Origin: Massilia violaceinigra
Lineage (GTDB): Bacteria > Pseudomonadota > Gammaproteobacteria > Burkholderiales > Burkholderiaceae_D
Assembly: GCF_002752675.1 (NCBI RefSeq)
Contig: NZ_CP024608.1
Coordinates: 4,154,001 to 4,218,000 of the forward strand
Direction of reading: 5' to 3'
DNA: 64,000 bases
Under the pieces are notes generated by a model that saw only the letters and a program-made list of their open reading frames with translations, made no database searches and was not told the DNA's origin. The position numbers and the translations under genes are program-made. Below, piece after piece: positions 8,701 through 19,412 of the stretch (positions are counted from its first letter, which is position 1; each line of letters starts with the position of its first letter).

Positions 8701-8862
8701 GGCGGCGCGCTCGACCCCCATCTGGTGAAACAGGGTGATCCAGATGGCGGCCAACATCGACAGCGCAAAGCACGGGAGCAGCATGACCCGGAACAGGCGC
8801 CTGGCTGATCGTCGAAATACGCTGGCGGAAGGAATAGGCGTCCCCTGATGGTTGGTTGGCAT
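5800..8862 (-). CDS. Membrane PAS-domain diguanylate cyclase
   Basis: A protein of about 1020 residues. An N-terminal membrane helix, a periplasmic Cache-like sensor of about 230 residues and a second helix near residues 300-320 are followed by several PAS/PAC modules and a GGDEF domain. The active site is intact (LGGDEF at about 929-933), and an RASD inhibitory site lies five residues upstream, so it should make cyclic di-GMP and respond to product inhibition. Near the C terminus the loop carries an in-frame repeat (GTPDGTPDGTPD). The ATG at 8862 is preferred over a TTG at 8883, which has no ribosome-binding site. No EAL domain is present. The sensed signal is unknown. Confidence 0.85.
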   Translation of the reverse strand: MPTNHQGTPIPSASVFRRSARRLFRVMLLPCFALSMLAAIWITLFHQMGVERAAAHHDAVLSSQALARVLSEHVSHILRQSDHATQLFKLKFEETDGGLRLAEFAQRNGLLDSVLPAKLNLPMALIDRHGKVLDSANGFSAGPGPTAGTSWFLALAGGAGDASQFSTPVIEPRSGKWLIQIARRLNDGDGKFAGAIVIMIDPLYFVDDYDRVNVDDEAALFLWAHDARLTIGRVGERLFVGEGLGFSARKVGGVPTEELEATAPPDRIARIYSYSDMDRYALVAVVGITERAAMEKFERHRIRYLWMALAATLAIVAVTALLMRQSARLRASMRAARDAQATSRAAAEGSLDGVMFLKARRDADGKIVDFVVADINDKGAAMLGHTRGAVTGQGILPLLPCDVDPPFLERYARVLLESQPLEEEVELRAPGERAVWIRHQIVPIPGGVAVSWRDISARKLAELEISGNRGFLQSLIEHLPLLIYVKSVRPASFGTMVVWNKAAEAATGYAADDVIGKIDRIAFAPDFALCSPEEDRAMLACPAAVDLPEKPLRRPDGELRYLHTVSVPLFDSAGAIEYILCIAEDVTRRHEQEQNLRNSEAQLTAITNASPLGLIRADLRGNCTYVNRMFEIITGLTREQALGRGWTGALHPEERDSLNAIFQHQRRNPEPFKKVVRCRRPDGSVVWASVKVAAVRIGERIEGFVGTIDDITTLREAELALRESEARLRTIADTLPAMVAYIDANQVYRFHNLAYHREFGRDGADVPGMTVRQTVGEKRFATLEPYILRALKGETLVFEEHDGPEGAERALEVTYIPQLGEDGVTVVGFHVMRQDITSQKREKKRLLKLAQVDALTGLANRAGFLHKLSVAMRESADDGHLMALMYMDVDHFKPVNDTYGHHVGDALLKAFSARLTQTLRASDTVARLGGDEFTIIMEKLARPEDAAAIAAKIVSAMQAPFELGMVTVSVSASIGLAYFSGGTPDGTPDGTPDPDALLQQADMQLYQAKQAGRNTWRAAA

Positions 8863-9258
8863 CAAAAGAAATGGCGCGGCCAAAAATGCTTGAAATCGGG
8901 CCCCGCCCTAACTTACATTCTGCGCGCAAATACCGGCGATGTGGTTGGCAGACTCAAAAAAATCTTGGGCGCAGGAACAATGCATGACGTTTTGCCATTA
9001 AACGGAGGTGTCGCCAGCCCGCTGCCCCCGAACGGCGCAACATTGCGTTGCCTATGTGCTCACAAGAAACCGATTGATGGCGTGCCGCTTGCGCTAGATC
9101 AAACGTCTGGTGTCGGAGTTCCTTACACTGGTTTCTCCGGGCTGACGCAAGAGTTCATAAAGAACAACTTCAAGCCTGCCAAAACACACGACTCCAGCCA
9201 GGCTCCCGCGCACCAGCGTCCGGATCTTGAGTATGCGGGCAACTTTTGAGGAGACCGA
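8863..9258. other. Divergent intergenic region, no gene seen
   Basis: A 396-base region between the divergent cyclase and hemerythrin genes. A 133-codon open frame crosses it but has no ribosome-binding site, no domain and an atypical composition, so I do not call it. It should hold the promoters of both neighbours; one FNR-like half-palindrome is listed separately. Confidence 0.6.
9089..9102 (+). promoter_or_regulatory. Possible FNR/ANR-type site
   Basis: TTGCGCTAGATCAA has one perfect half (ATCAA) and a weaker one (TTGCG) in the spacing of the FNR box TTGATNNNNATCAA. It lies 157 bases before the hemerythrin-like gene, whose family often binds oxygen or iron. One mismatched half-site makes this only suggestive. 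Confidence 0.25.
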
Positions 9259-9873
9259 ATGTTAACGGCGACATATACCCTGGTTGCACTGTCTGTCGAG
9301 CAAGCCAAGCTTCGCGCGCAGGTACAGGCTTTGCAAAAGCTGCTTCATTCCACGTTCGCGCATCAGAACGCGCTCGCCGCAGGGCAGGTGGGGGCCGCTT
9401 GCGAGACCGTCAAGCGCCTGTACGAAAATTGCCACTGGCGCAAGATCGACATGTTCCTGGTGCCGGCGATCCGCAAAGCCAGTCCCGCCGCCGACCGGCT
9501 GCTGCTCGACCTGGAAGAACTGGGCCGGGCCGCTGCCGATGCCGTCGGCGTGCTGGTGGTGCGGCTCGGCTTCCAGGCGCTCGACACCTATGCCAGCGTG
9601 GCCCAGTTCTGCGCCGCGCTCGAAGCGTTTTGCAGCGCCACGCTCAAGCGCCTGGAGCGCGAGGAGCACGAGCTGTTTCCAGTGGCACGGGCCGTGATTT
9701 CCGGCGAGGCGTGGTTTTCCATTGCCAACGAAATGCTGGCTCAAGATGCTTACGTGCAAGAACGCAAACCGTCGCGCCAGGCCATCGTACTGTCGCGCCG
9801 CGGAAATGACGGCGAGCACGAGCGCATGGACGGCGGCGTCGAACGCCGCTTCTCGCCGCATTTCGCCCATTAA
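9259..9873 (+). CDS. Hemerythrin-like domain protein
   Basis: A 204-residue all-helical protein without signal peptide. Conserved-looking ligand positions occur in the order expected for hemerythrin-like four-helix bundles: FAHQNALAAG near residue 34, ENCHWRKIDMFLVP near 55, and LEREEHELFPVARA near 133, where H-E-L-F-P is the best match. Such domains bind a di-iron centre and act in oxygen, NO or iron handling. A strong Shine-Dalgarno (GAGGAGA) precedes the ATG. It is transcribed alone. The C-terminal 40 residues are basic and have no recognised domain. Confidence 0.65.
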   Translation: MLTATYTLVALSVEQAKLRAQVQALQKLLHSTFAHQNALAAGQVGAACETVKRLYENCHWRKIDMFLVPAIRKASPAADRLLLDLEELGRAAADAVGVLVVRLGFQALDTYASVAQFCAALEAFCSATLKRLEREEHELFPVARAVISGEAWFSIANEMLAQDAYVQERKPSRQAIVLSRRGNDGEHERMDGGVERRFSPHFAH

Positions 9874-10105
9874 ACGCCGTCCACCCGGCTGGCGCGGGGT
9901 GTGGATTTCTGGCCGGGCGGGGGCTCAACGCGCCTGCGCCGGGCCAGGATGGCCCGAATGGCCGCAAGATGGCCCGGCCCGCGCCGATAAGCCTGCCCGG
10001 GCGGCGCAAGCCACCCGCGGTATCAACCATTAATACTCCTTCCTATCGCGTGCTTTCCGCGCCATTCTTGCTATGATGGTGGTTTTGAATGGTTGATATC
10101 ACGTC

Positions 10106-12655
10106 ATGTTCGAATTCCTTTTCAAGCGACCGGCCGACAAGTCCGACACCCCTGCCGGAAAGTCCGCGCAGGCGAGCCCGAATCCAGCTCCGGCGGCCGC
10201 GCAGACCAGCGCGCTGCGTGCCCAGCAGGCCGAAAAGGTAGCCGCGCTGGCCGGCGATGAAGCCGCCGCCGTCGAGTTCATCCTGCAATCCGATTTTTCC
10301 GAGCTGCGCCTGACCGCCGCCGAGCAAGTGCATTCAGCCGCCGCGCTCGAACGCGTACACGCCGCCATGCGCAATACCGACCGCCGCGTCGCCAAGCTGA
10401 TGCAGTCGCGCCTGGACGCGCTGCGCCACCACCAGGCCGAGCTTGCGCGCGGCCAGGCCTGCATCGAGCAAGCGCAGACGCTGCTCAAGGACGAGAAGCT
10501 CTCGCCCAACCAGGTTGCCGAGCTGGACCGCCGCTGGTCGGTGATTGCCGCGCCGGAACTGGCCGCCGAGTTCGATGCCATCCGCACCCAGCTGGCGCAG
10601 CGCCTGGAAGCCCAGGTGAGCTTGCAGCGCGCCATGATTGACAGCCTGACCGCCTTGCGCGCCCTCGGCAACAGCGACCTGCGCGCCGCCGAGCTGGCCG
10701 AGCGCCTGGAACAGATGGCGCAAACCCACGCCGCCGCGCTGGCCGCACCGGAACACGCTTCGCTGCCGCGCAGCCTGACCAACGAATTCGCCTCCGAGCA
10801 CGCGCGCCTGAGCGCCTCGCTGGGCGCGCTGGAGCAGGGCCAGTCGGCCGTGATCGCACGCGAAACCGCGCTGGCCGAATGGCGCGCCACGCCGCCCGGC
10901 GCGTTCAACCAGGATCAATTGAAAAAAGCCTGGCAGCAGTTGCCACCGGCGCCGCCGGATGCCGCCGCCGACCTGCAGCAGCGCTTCGAGGTGTTGCTTG
11001 CCTCGGTGCCGGCGCCGGCTCCCTCGGCCCACAAGCCGAAAGAGGCGCGCAAGAACGCCCCCGTGCAGGCGCCCGACCAGCATTTCATCGACACGCTCGA
11101 CGCCATGGAAGCGGCGCTGCAGCAAGGCTCCCTCGGCAGCGCGGCCGACATGGACAAGATCCTCAAGGACAGCAAGGGCACGCGCCTGACGCCGGCCCTG
11201 GCCGACCGCCTGGCGCACGCGCGCGCCGAACTCAAACGCCTGTCGGACTGGGCGCGCTGGGGCGGCAATGTCTCGCGCGAGGAACTGATCAAGGCGGTCG
11301 AGCAGCTCACCACGCAAAAACTGGCGATGAGCGAACTGGCCAAGAAAGTCGGCAGCATGCGCGAACGCTGGAAGGCGCTCGATACCTTGTCGGGTGCCGC
11401 GCCCAAGAGCCTGTGGGAGCGCTTTGACGCCGCCTGCAGCGCCGCCTACGCGCCAGCCGCCGCGCACTTCAAGCACCTGGCCGACGAACGCCACACCAAT
11501 GCGGCCAAGGCGCAGGCCCTGATCGCCGAAGCGGCGCTGGAAACCGCCAAGCTGGCCGAGGGCGAGAGCGTCGACTGGAAGCACATGGCGGCCACCGTGC
11601 AGCGCATGCGCCTGGCGTGGAGCCACCTCGGCGCGATCGACCGCAAGGAAAAGAAGCGCCTCGATCACGAATTCACCGATGCGCTCAACACCCTGCAGGC
11701 GCCGCTGGAACAGCAGCGCAAGAACGAAGTAGCCGAACGCGAAGCGATGATCGCCCAGGTGGCCGCGCTCGACGCGCACGACCGCCACGCGCTCGACACC
11801 CTGCGCTCGCTGCAGGAACGCTGGCAGGAGCACGCGCGCGCGGTGCCGCTCGAACGCAAGGCCGAGCAGGCGCTGTGGCAGAAATTCCGCGCCGCCTGCG
11901 ATGCCGTTTTCGCGCGCCGCAAGGAAAGCGCCAACGCGGCCGATGCCGAACGGCGCAGCCACCAGGAAGCGAAGGACGCTATCAGCGCGCGCCTGGAACA
12001 AGCCGCCGGCGCGCCTGACGCCGCCGCCCACGCCGCAAAACTGCTGCGCGAAGCGGCCGCCGAATGGAACGCCATCGGCGCGGTCCCGCGCGCCAACGAA
12101 GCGAAGGTCGAGAAGCGCTATCACGCCGCCATCGCCGCGCTGCAGCACCATGTCGACGCTGCCAAACGCGACGCCAGCCGCGCCCAGGCCAGCGCGCTGC
12201 GCGACAAGCTGCGCCTGTGCCAGGAACTCGAAGCTCAGGTTGCCGCCGGCGGGGCTGACGCCGACAGCATCGACTGGAGTGCGCGCTGGAGCGCCTTGCC
12301 GGCGCTGGACGCCAGTCACGAACGTACGCTCAAGGCACGCTTCGATGCGGCGCTGGCGGCACGCGGCGAGGGCCGGGCGGCGTTTGCCGCGCTGCTCGAG
12401 AAAAACCGCGAGCCGCTGCTGCACGAAATCCTGCGCCTCGAAATCGCGGCCGGCATCGACAGCGGCAGCGAATTCGCGCGCGAACGCCTGAAGCTGCAGG
12501 TCGAGACCTTGCAGTCATCGCTCAAGTCGGGCCAGAAGCCGGGCAACCAGGCAGCCCAGTTCCTGCAGCTGTGCGCCATGCCGGCGCTGGTGGATGACCG
12601 TACCGCGTCGCGCATCGAACACCTGTTCACGCGCATCGCCAGGGACGGCAAATGA
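10106..12655 (+). CDS. DUF349 domain-containing protein
   Basis: An 849-residue, Ala/Glu/Arg-rich, helical protein. Repeated segments of the form W-(x)-L-G-A-I-D/V-P-R followed by K-x-L-x-x-R-F-x-A-A (for example WSHLGAIDRKEKKRLDHEF and WNAIGAVPRANEAKVEKRY) are DUF349 repeats; at least four are visible. There is no signal peptide or membrane segment, so it is cytoplasmic. The molecular role of the family is not established. The stop overlaps the moaE start by 4 bases (ATGA), so translation is probably coupled. Confidence 0.8.
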   Translation: MFEFLFKRPADKSDTPAGKSAQASPNPAPAAAQTSALRAQQAEKVAALAGDEAAAVEFILQSDFSELRLTAAEQVHSAAALERVHAAMRNTDRRVAKLMQSRLDALRHHQAELARGQACIEQAQTLLKDEKLSPNQVAELDRRWSVIAAPELAAEFDAIRTQLAQRLEAQVSLQRAMIDSLTALRALGNSDLRAAELAERLEQMAQTHAAALAAPEHASLPRSLTNEFASEHARLSASLGALEQGQSAVIARETALAEWRATPPGAFNQDQLKKAWQQLPPAPPDAAADLQQRFEVLLASVPAPAPSAHKPKEARKNAPVQAPDQHFIDTLDAMEAALQQGSLGSAADMDKILKDSKGTRLTPALADRLAHARAELKRLSDWARWGGNVSREELIKAVEQLTTQKLAMSELAKKVGSMRERWKALDTLSGAAPKSLWERFDAACSAAYAPAAAHFKHLADERHTNAAKAQALIAEAALETAKLAEGESVDWKHMAATVQRMRLAWSHLGAIDRKEKKRLDHEFTDALNTLQAPLEQQRKNEVAEREAMIAQVAALDAHDRHALDTLRSLQERWQEHARAVPLERKAEQALWQKFRAACDAVFARRKESANAADAERRSHQEAKDAISARLEQAAGAPDAAAHAAKLLREAAAEWNAIGAVPRANEAKVEKRYHAAIAALQHHVDAAKRDASRAQASALRDKLRLCQELEAQVAAGGADADSIDWSARWSALPALDASHERTLKARFDAALAARGEGRAAFAALLEKNREPLLHEILRLEIAAGIDSGSEFARERLKLQVETLQSSLKSGQKPGNQAAQFLQLCAMPALVDDRTASRIEHLFTRIARDGK

Positions 12656-13122
12656 TGGCGGTGCGGGTCCAGACCGCCGACTTCGACCTGAGCACCGAAA
12701 TGGCGGCCCTGCGCGCGCAGGATGCGCGCATCGGTGCAGTGGTCAGCTTTGTCGGCACCGTGCGCGACATGAATGACGGCGCCAGCGTGGCCGCCATGGA
12801 GCTCGAACATTATCCCGGCATGACCGAGCAGGCGCTCGAACAGATCGTGGCGCAGGCCGGTGAACGCTGGCCTTTGTTTGGCGCGCTGGTGGTGCACCGG
12901 GTCGGGCCGCTCGCGCCGCTCGACCAGATCGTGCTGGTGGCGTGCACCGCGGCGCACCGTGGCGAGGCCTTCGCCGCCTGCGAATTCATCATCGATTACC
13001 TCAAGACCGACGCCCCGTTCTGGAAGAAGGAGCAGACGCCGGACGGCGCGCGCTGGGTCGACGCGCGCGTGACCGACGACGCCGCGCTGGCCAAGTGGAC
13101 CGCGAACTGGGCCGATAAATGA
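12652..13122 (+). CDS. moaE: Molybdopterin synthase catalytic subunit MoaE
   Basis: A 156-residue protein matching MoaE over its length: [12 protein letters not shown] near residue 28, [32 protein letters not shown] and the catalytic-lysine region [11 protein letters not shown] near residue 117. MoaE, with the small MoaD sulfur carrier, puts the dithiolene sulfurs into molybdopterin. moaD is not in this window, which is unusual, as the two are often adjacent. It overlaps both neighbours by 4 bases (ATGA). Confidence 0.9.
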   Translation: MMAVRVQTADFDLSTEMAALRAQDARIGAVVSFVGTVRDMNDGASVAAMELEHYPGMTEQALEQIVAQAGERWPLFGALVVHRVGPLAPLDQIVLVACTAAHRGEAFAACEFIIDYLKTDAPFWKKEQTPDGARWVDARVTDDAALAKWTANWADK

Positions 13123-13493
13123 ATTTTGTCGCCGTCGGCGTGGGAGCCGCGCTCGGTGCGTGGCTGCGCTGGGGGCTGGGACTGTGGCTCGGTGCCCTGC
13201 ACCCGAAACTGCAGCTCGGCACCCTGGCCGTGAACCTCGGCGGCGGCTACCTGATCGGCGTGGCACTGGGCTTTTTCGCGGCGCATCCGCTGCTGCCGCC
13301 CGAATGGCGCCTGTTCGCGGTGACCGGTTTCCTGGGCGGCCTGACGACATTTTCCACTTTTTCCGGCGAAGCCATGGTGCTGCTCGAGCGCGGCGACCAT
13401 GGCTGGGCGCTGGCGCATTCGGCCCTGCACCTGGCCGGATCGATTATCTGCTGTATCGCCGGCCATGCAAGCTGGCGCGCACTATCCACATGA
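13119..13493 (+). CDS. crcB: Fluoride channel CrcB/Fluc
   Basis: A 124-residue, four-helix membrane protein with the family signature [13 protein letters not shown] near residue 73 and the N-terminal [13 protein letters not shown] segment. It exports fluoride as an antiparallel dimer. The start overlaps the moaE stop, and no fluoride riboswitch is visible because there is no leader; expression would follow the upstream genes. Confidence 0.9.
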   Translation: MNFVAVGVGAALGAWLRWGLGLWLGALHPKLQLGTLAVNLGGGYLIGVALGFFAAHPLLPPEWRLFAVTGFLGGLTTFSTFSGEAMVLLERGDHGWALAHSALHLAGSIICCIAGHASWRALST

Positions 13494-13514
13494 TGTCAAA
13501 CCAAGGAGAATTCA

Positions 13515-13952
13515 ATGTCCAAGCAACTGCCGCAACGTCCTACCGGTGCCTTTATCGGCGCATCCTGGGCGGCCATCTTCATCGGCGCCGGTACCTTCCT
13601 CATCGGACTGTGGAACTCGGCGATGCAGCTCAATGAGCGCGGCTATTACTTCACCTTGCTGATGTACGGCCTGTTCGCCGCCGTGTCGCTGCAAAAGTCG
13701 GTACGCGACCGCCTTGAAGGCGTGAGGGTCACGGGCATCTACTTTGCGCTGTGCTGGGTGTCTTTGCTGCTGTCGATGCTGCTGCTGACGGTGGGCCTGT
13801 GGAACGCCACGCTGGCGCCGAGCGAAAAGGGCTTCTATGCGATGTCGTTCGTGCTCAGCCTGTTCGCCGCGGTCGCCGTGCAAAAGAACGTGCGCGACGT
13901 CGCGCTGGCGGAAGACCCGAAAGACACGTTCGTCGATTCGGGCAAGCAGTAA
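13515..13952 (+). CDS. YiaA/YiaB-type inner-membrane protein
   Basis: A 145-residue protein made of two similar halves, each with two membrane helices: AAIFIGAGTFLIGLWN...GYYFTLLMYGLFAAVSLQKSVRD and SLLLSMLLLTVGLWN...GFYAMSFVLSLFAAVAVQKNVRD. The GLWN and QK(S/N)VRD motifs recur once per half, as in YiaA/YiaB family proteins. The function of the family is unknown. It has its own Shine-Dalgarno (AAGGAGAA) and is 21 bases after crcB, likely the last gene of the run. Confidence 0.8.
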   Translation: MSKQLPQRPTGAFIGASWAAIFIGAGTFLIGLWNSAMQLNERGYYFTLLMYGLFAAVSLQKSVRDRLEGVRVTGIYFALCWVSLLLSMLLLTVGLWNATLAPSEKGFYAMSFVLSLFAAVAVQKNVRDVALAEDPKDTFVDSGKQ

Positions 13953-13960
13953 AAACGGCA

Positions 13961-13983
13961 GCGGGCCGCCAGGCGCGGCCCGC
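13961..13983. terminator. Hairpin between convergent genes
   Basis: A perfect 9-base-pair GC-rich stem (GCGGGCCGC / GCGGCCCGC) with a 5-base loop sits between the convergent yiaA-type and aminopeptidase genes. There is no strong U tract after it on the plus strand; on the minus strand a short T run follows at a distance. Confidence 0.4.
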
Positions 13984-13991
13984 CAAGCGCA

Positions 13992-16631
13992 TCACTGCTG
14001 CGGGAACTTCATCGCCTTCCTGACCGCCAGGCAGCGCCGCTCGTTTTCATGCTGGTCGCGCAGCGCGCGCATGGTCCCTTCCGATAATCCCTTCAATTGC
14101 TTGTCGGCCCTTGCCAGGCGCTGCACGCTGGCCGGCGTGCAGTCCTTCGGTATCAGGGTCGCGGCCCATGCGCGCATGTAGACCGGACCGGCGGCCTTGT
14201 CGAGTGCCGGCAGCTGGCGCAGGCGCTGCGCCGCGCTCATTTCGCTCAAGGCGCGCTGCGTGGGCGGATACAGGTTTTCCATCGCCGTGCGCACGCGCGA
14301 AAACGGCAGCGTGGTTTTCAGGTCCATGATCGTCGCCAGCCATTGCTGCTTGACGGCGGGATCGGGCCGGATCACGGCGGCGCGCAGCGCGGCCGTCTGG
14401 CCGGCGTCGGATTTGTCGCGTGCCTGTTCGGCCTCGCTCAAGGCCGCGCTGCCGGCGTACCCGGCGCGGCTCAGGGCTTCGACGATCTTCCAGCGCAGGT
14501 CCTGGTCCAGCGGCACGCCGTCGAGCACGGTGGCGCCATTCAGGACCGATACCAGCCGCTCCTGCGCTTGCGGGGTGGTGGCGGCGTTCAGGTAGGCGTC
14601 CATCCAGCGGTGCGTGAAGTTGGCGTTGCCCTTGCTGGCGAGGACGCCGCTCCATGCCATGTGTTCCAGCGCGGCGATGGTCTTTTGCGCGTAGCGCGGC
14701 GGCGCGTGCATCACATCGATGTAGTATTTTGCGCTCGCCACCTTGGTCAGCACGTCGCCGAGCAGGTTGTAGTTTTTTTCGAGCGGCGCGTAGGTCAGCG
14801 CGGTCTGGATGAAGCTTTCCAGCGGCAGTTCGCCATCGCGCACGCCGTCCCACAGGCTTTGCCACATCATCGCGCGCAGCAGCGGCTCGTCGATGGCGCC
14901 CAGGTGGCTGCTGACGGTGGCGAACGAGCGCTTGTCCAGCTTGACCTTGACGTAGCCCCAGTCCTGGTAGTTCGGATACACCAGGTCGGGACAGGCGCTG
15001 CCCACCAGCGCCGGCACCGCCGTCGTTGCGCCGCTATAGGTGACCGCTACGGTCGTCCCGCCAGTGAGCTTGCCGTCCACCAGAACGAAGGTGGCGACCT
15101 GCACGCGCTGCTCGCGCAGGGTCGGCAGCGCGGGCGTGGCGCCCTGGCGCAAGGTGAAGCTGGCCACTTTGCCGGCGCTGCAGCGGTACTCGGCCGCCAG
15201 CGTGTTCACGCCGGCCTTGTACAGCCATTGCTTTGTCCACGGCTTGAGGTCGCGCCCCGCGGCGTCGCCCAGGCTGCCGATGAAATCATCGAGCTGCGCG
15301 TTCTTGTACTGGTACTTCACGAGGTAGTTGTGCACGCCCTTGCGGAAAACCTCTTCGCCGAGCAAATGGCGCAGCTGCTTGAGGGTCGACGCGCCTTTCG
15401 AATAGGTGATCGCGTCGATGTTGTCGAACGCGTTCGCGGTCGACGCCACCGGCACCTCGATCGGGTGCGTGGCCGGGCTCTGGTCCTGCACGTAGGCTTC
15501 CTGCTTGCCCTCGGAATAAAAGGTTTGCCAGGCGCCGGTGAACTCGGTCGATTCGGCCGTCGCCATGGTCGCCATGAAGGAGGCGAAGCTTTCGTTGAGC
15601 CACAGGCCGTTCCACCATTTCATGGTCACCAGGTCGCCGAACCACTGGTGCGCCATTTCGTGCAGGATCACTTCGGCCAGGCTTTCGCGCTGGGCGTCCG
15701 TCATGGCCGCCTTGTAGAGAAACCCGTCTTCGGCGAAGGTGACCGCGGCCGCGTTTTCCATGGCGCCGTACAGGAAGTCGGGGACCATCAGCTGGTCGTA
15801 TTTTTCGAACTGGTAGGGGATGCCGAAATAATTGTCGAAGTAGGCCAGGCCCTGTTTGGTGTACTTGAACCAGTCGCCCGGGGACACTTGCGCGGCGACC
15901 GACTGGCGCGCGAACAGGCGCATCGGATACGGGCCGCTGTTGTCTTCCCAGACCTTGTACGGCCCCGCGTGCATCGAAAAATTGTAGGCGCTCAGTTGTT
16001 TGGTGGCCGGGAAGGTCCAGCGCCGCGCGGCGCCGCGCTCCTCGATGGCGCTTTCGCGTTTGGTGGAGACCACCTGCCAATTGGCCGGGGCGGTGACGCT
16101 GAGCTGATAGGTCGCCTTCAGGTCGGGCTGGTCGAACAGGGCGAACATCTGGTGCGCCGCCGCCGGCTCGAAGTGCGAGTAGGTGTAGACCTTGCCGTCG
16201 ACCGGGTCGACCATGCGGTGCAGCCCTTCGCCATTGGTGCTGTGGGCGCGCTGGTAGCTGACGGTCACGCTATTGCGGCCCGTCTTGAGGTGGCGCGCCG
16301 CAATCGTGATGTAGGCCTTGTTGTACTGCGGCGCGACCGCCACGCCGTTGACGCTGAGGGCAGTGATGGTGGCCTTGTCCAGATCGACGGTGATGGGCAA
16401 GCCGGTGTCGGCCAGGTCGAACTGCAGGGTGCTGGTGCCGCTGAAAGTGTCGGTGCCGTTCAGCGTGAAGTCGAGTATATAAGCCACGTTGGCGATGCGC
16501 TTCGATCGCGCCGCTGCCTCGGCCTGGGTGAGGGCGTCGGCGCGCACGGGCGCCGGGGCGGCGGCGCTGGCGGTGCAGGCGGCGCCGGCGAGAAGGAGGG
16601 CGCCGAGGGCGCGCAGGCGAGGAATAGACAA
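13992..16631 (-). CDS. Secreted M1 family aminopeptidase
   Basis: An 879-residue zinc peptidase with a signal peptide of about 24 residues. The exopeptidase motif GAMEN is at about 289-293, the zinc site HEMAHQWFGD at 324-333, and the third ligand in WLNESFASF (Glu at about 347). A C-terminal ERAP1-like helical domain fills the rest. It removes N-terminal residues from peptides, probably in the periplasm. The start is TTG at 16631: no ATG lies in frame before residue 140, the signal peptide follows directly, and GGGA is 8 bases upstream. Named PepN-like only by family; E. coli PepN is cytoplasmic. Confidence 0.85.
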   Translation of the reverse strand: MSIPRLRALGALLLAGAACTASAAAPAPVRADALTQAEAAARSKRIANVAYILDFTLNGTDTFSGTSTLQFDLADTGLPITVDLDKATITALSVNGVAVAPQYNKAYITIAARHLKTGRNSVTVSYQRAHSTNGEGLHRMVDPVDGKVYTYSHFEPAAAHQMFALFDQPDLKATYQLSVTAPANWQVVSTKRESAIEERGAARRWTFPATKQLSAYNFSMHAGPYKVWEDNSGPYPMRLFARQSVAAQVSPGDWFKYTKQGLAYFDNYFGIPYQFEKYDQLMVPDFLYGAMENAAAVTFAEDGFLYKAAMTDAQRESLAEVILHEMAHQWFGDLVTMKWWNGLWLNESFASFMATMATAESTEFTGAWQTFYSEGKQEAYVQDQSPATHPIEVPVASTANAFDNIDAITYSKGASTLKQLRHLLGEEVFRKGVHNYLVKYQYKNAQLDDFIGSLGDAAGRDLKPWTKQWLYKAGVNTLAAEYRCSAGKVASFTLRQGATPALPTLREQRVQVATFVLVDGKLTGGTTVAVTYSGATTAVPALVGSACPDLVYPNYQDWGYVKVKLDKRSFATVSSHLGAIDEPLLRAMMWQSLWDGVRDGELPLESFIQTALTYAPLEKNYNLLGDVLTKVASAKYYIDVMHAPPRYAQKTIAALEHMAWSGVLASKGNANFTHRWMDAYLNAATTPQAQERLVSVLNGATVLDGVPLDQDLRWKIVEALSRAGYAGSAALSEAEQARDKSDAGQTAALRAAVIRPDPAVKQQWLATIMDLKTTLPFSRVRTAMENLYPPTQRALSEMSAAQRLRQLPALDKAAGPVYMRAWAATLIPKDCTPASVQRLARADKQLKGLSEGTMRALRDQHENERRCLAVRKAMKFPQQ

Positions 16632-16700
16632 GGCGGCATCCCAATAAAAGTTTCAATAACGCAAGAATATCATGCGTGACACCTGCATCGGGCTGCATGC

Positions 16701-16728
16701 CTTGAAAAAGTCGGTCACGGCCCAATCT
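16701..16728 (+). promoter_or_regulatory. Sigma32 heat-shock promoter of clpB
   Basis: CTTGAAA at 16701-16707, a 13-base spacer, then CCCAATCT at 16721-16728. The sigma32 consensus is CTTGAAA, N13-14, CCCCATNT, so the -35 is perfect and the -10 close. It ends 40 bases before the clpB start, where a heat-shock promoter is expected. Confidence 0.75.
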
Positions 16729-16768
16729 TTCATTCAAGTTAAATCACACTCTTTTGTGGAGCTCGACC

Positions 16769-19351
<2,583 letters not shown>

Positions 19352-19372
19352 GCACGGATCGCATAGTCAAAC

Positions 19373-19405
19373 TGGCGCAGGCGGGCACGCAGCCCGTCTG
19401 CGCCA
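19373..19405. terminator. Hairpin between convergent genes
   Basis: A long inverted repeat (TGGCGCAG-G-CGGGC, 5-base loop, GCCCG-T-CTGCGCCA) lies between the clpB stop and the convergent metalloprotease stop. The stem is 13 pairs with one mismatch. No clear U tract, so it may be a bidirectional terminator or only an mRNA-end stabiliser. Confidence 0.5.
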
Positions 19406-19412
19406 CGTTGGA

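Noticed and set aside
6112..8808. An 898-codon plus-strand ORF opposite the cyclase gene
   Set aside because: It is the antisense shadow of a high-GC gene; it lacks domains, and the minus-strand gene has clear PAS and GGDEF motifs.
8848..9249. A 133-codon ORF before the hemerythrin gene
   Set aside because: No ribosome-binding site, no recognisable fold and composition unlike neighbouring genes.
14097..16679. An 860-codon plus-strand ORF opposite the aminopeptidase gene
   Set aside because: GC-driven shadow; the aminopeptidase has all active-site motifs on the minus strand.
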